From positions 1 through 64,000 of the forward strand of contig CAIRXW010000030.1 in NCBI GenBank assembly GCA_903882665.1: a stretch of 64,000 nucleotides of DNA, in the 5' to 3' direction. The notes under the pieces were generated by a model that saw nothing but the letters and a program-made list of their open reading frames with translations, did no database searches and was not told where the DNA came from. Origin of the DNA: an uncultured Chlorobiaceae bacterium. Its GTDB lineage: Bacteria > Bacteroidota > Chlorobiia > Chlorobiales > Chlorobiaceae. Positions 62,646 to 64,000 of the stretch are shown one piece after another. Position 1 is the first letter of the stretch. The number at the start of each line of letters is the position of its first letter. The position numbers were made by a program, and so were the translations under genes.

Positions 62646-63725
62646 ATGTCGATACTCTACACCCCAATTACTCTCGGCCCGATGGTTCTGCAAAACCGTC
62701 TGGTTATGGCACCAATGACCCGCAGCCGTGCACCCGGCAACATCCCAAACGCGCTTATGGTGGTGTATTATGCGCAACGCGGTACCGCAGGGCTCATCAT
62801 TACCGAGGGTACCTCATCATCGCCGAATGGATTGGGCTACCCGCGCATACCGGGAATATTCTCCGCCGCCCAGGTTGAGGGATGGATAGCCATTACTGAA
62901 GCGGTGCACGAAAAGGGGGCAAAGATATTTTTGCAACTCATGCACTGCGGGCGGATCTCCCATGCGCTGAATATGCCCACTGGTGCCCGTGTGCTTGCGC
63001 CTTCAGCCGTTGCCGCTGCTGGCGAGATGTACACGGATGCTGATGGACTGAAACCCTTTCCTGTGCCGGAGGTCATGAGCAGTGATGATATCAGTGCTGC
63101 GATTGCCGAGTATGCCGACGCCGCCAAAAATGCTGTGTCAGCAGGGTTCGACGGTGTCGAGTTGCATGCTGCAAACGGCTATTTGCTCGAACAGTTCATC
63201 CGTCCGAATTCGAACCTGCGTACCGACAGTTACGGCGGTTCGCTGGAAAATCGTGCCCGGTTTGTGCTGGAAGTTGTCGATGCGGTGACCACGGCCATCG
63301 GCAGGGAAAGAGTTGGCATACGGCTCTCCCCGTTCGGCGTTTTCAACGACATGCCGCTTTACGACCGAATGGAGGAGGAGTACGCATGGCTGGCCAAACA
63401 GCTCAATCTCGCAGCTCCCGCCTATATCCATCTTGTAGACCACTCCTCAATGGGTGCCCCAAACGTGCCCGACAGCATGAAGGAGACATTTCGTAAAGAA
63501 TTCAAAGGTGCGTTGATTCTCTCCGGAGGTTATGATGCCGAGCGGGCCGAAAGTGATGTGGCCGGGGGCAAATGCGACCTCATTGCTTTTGGGCGGCCAT
63601 TTATTGCAAATCCCGATCTTGTCGAACGATGGAAAAGCGGATCAGCTCTGAACTCTCCAGATATGGGTACGTTTTATACTCCCGGGCCTAAGGGTTATAC
63701 CGACTATCCGGCGTTGCAGGATTAG
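62646..63725 (+). CDS. Old Yellow Enzyme family alkene reductase (NemA-like)
   Basis: A 359-aa FMN-dependent TIM-barrel ene-reductase. YTPITLGPMVLQNRLVMAPMTRSRA is the N-terminal signature. Further typical blocks are ITEGTSSSPNG, FLQLMHCGRISH, and FDGVELHAANGYLLEQFIRP with the substrate-binding His and Asn. GGSLENRARFVLEVV, then LILSGGYD and DLIAFGRPFIANPDL complete the flavin site. It reduces activated C=C bonds of electrophilic compounds with NAD(P)H. A regulator (NemR) is not adjacent. AGGAATTTACC before the ATG gives a weak ribosome-binding site. Confidence 0.92.
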   Translation: MSILYTPITLGPMVLQNRLVMAPMTRSRAPGNIPNALMVVYYAQRGTAGLIITEGTSSSPNGLGYPRIPGIFSAAQVEGWIAITEAVHEKGAKIFLQLMHCGRISHALNMPTGARVLAPSAVAAAGEMYTDADGLKPFPVPEVMSSDDISAAIAEYADAAKNAVSAGFDGVELHAANGYLLEQFIRPNSNLRTDSYGGSLENRARFVLEVVDAVTTAIGRERVGIRLSPFGVFNDMPLYDRMEEEYAWLAKQLNLAAPAYIHLVDHSSMGAPNVPDSMKETFRKEFKGALILSGGYDAERAESDVAGGKCDLIAFGRPFIANPDLVERWKSGSALNSPDMGTFYTPGPKGYTDYPALQD

Positions 63726-64000
63726 GATTGCTGCTTGCTTGAATGGGAATATTCCAGGTCTGACTGTGCAATATTTCTTGGCTGATTTCTACTATGCCAC
63801 AGAAAAAATATGTACTTTTTATATATTATTCCTGCGACATTGTGTTCTTTTGCATCATCTCCTGGTTGTCAGGTATCCTGCATCACTATTCCGTCCACAA
63901 GCGGACATGGCAGCAGGATGCCTGCAAGGCAAGGGTTTTTCTTGCATGAGAATTCAAAGGCAGCCGGGATTGACCGTCACTGAGCAGAAAAGTTTGCAAC
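63726..64000. other. Intergenic end of window
   Basis: No gene is recognisable in the last 275 bases. GTCCAC at 63894-63899 and GTGGAC-like AAGCGGAC form only a weak stem. The region may contain the 5' part of a gene that begins beyond the window, but no start is convincing. Confidence 0.3.

Overview
The window comes from a green sulfur bacterium (Chlorobiaceae, most likely the Chlorobium/Pelodictyon lineage). The clearest sign is a complete fmoA gene for the Fenna-Matthews-Olson bacteriochlorophyll a antenna protein at 15.4-16.5 kb on the minus strand. The housekeeping genes fit a non-motile Gram-negative anaerobe: hrcA-grpE-dnaJ, proBA, ispE, lnt, lolD, mpl, gap, malic enzyme, proS and prmC. 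The species cannot be fixed from sequence reading alone.

Layout. 0-1.2 kb is a scrapyard: the end of an IS3-type element, a toxin-antitoxin pair with its 5' part missing, and a DUF1016 nuclease fragment with stops. 1.4-5.2 kb is a compact three-gene cassette: a MotA/TolQ/ExbB-like channel, a membrane protein with a putative Ig-like (He_PIG) domain, and a CHAT protease fused to a formylglycine-generating-enzyme (FGE) fold. It looks like an uncharacterised membrane-linked conflict or signalling system. 5.3-10.3 kb holds a HAD phosphatase, arfB, a Mg2+ P-type ATPase and glycerol dehydrogenase. At 10.6-12.1 kb a membrane protein with pentapeptide repeats ends in a DUF1566 domain whose last codons look like the variable region of a diversity-generating retroelement (DGR), although no reverse transcriptase is present here. 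A PIN/ribbon-helix-helix toxin-antitoxin operon with an apparently leaderless promoter follows.

13-33.9 kb is mainly core genome: ABC exporter, MerR regulator, fmoA, lnt, a sigma-54 activator, a SPOR protein, ispE, an H-NS-like protein, a higA remnant, a nitrilase-family amidohydrolase, a purine permease, a GyrI-like protein, a peroxiredoxin, proS, a DUF4412 protein, prmC, hrcA-grpE-dnaJ and malic enzyme. 34.3-41.5 kb is a type I restriction-modification island in the unusual order hsdR-hsdS-(DUF559 nuclease)-small gene-small gene-hsdM. Three copies of an imperfect palindromic repeat lie in it. Two of them flank the DUF559 gene, and the repeats are translated into the ends of hsdS and of the nuclease. 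About 1 kb with no gene follows, then a 629-aa beta-domain protein and a methyltransferase.

45-51 kb is core again: flavodoxin-like protein, gap, mpl, a DegT/DnrJ aminotransferase and an MFS transporter. 51.2-54.1 kb is a dense toxin-antitoxin cluster: two VapBC-type pairs, an alpha/beta hydrolase and a DUF2442/DUF4160 pair. 54.2-60.6 kb carries lolD, a small membrane protein gene broken by an in-frame amber codon, proAB, an SMR transporter and a CPA2 antiporter. At 60.7 kb a REP-associated tyrosine transposase (RAYT) reads in frame into a lipoprotein-type methionine sulfoxide reductase B. The window ends with an Old Yellow Enzyme family reductase.

No rRNA, tRNA or CRISPR array was recognised.
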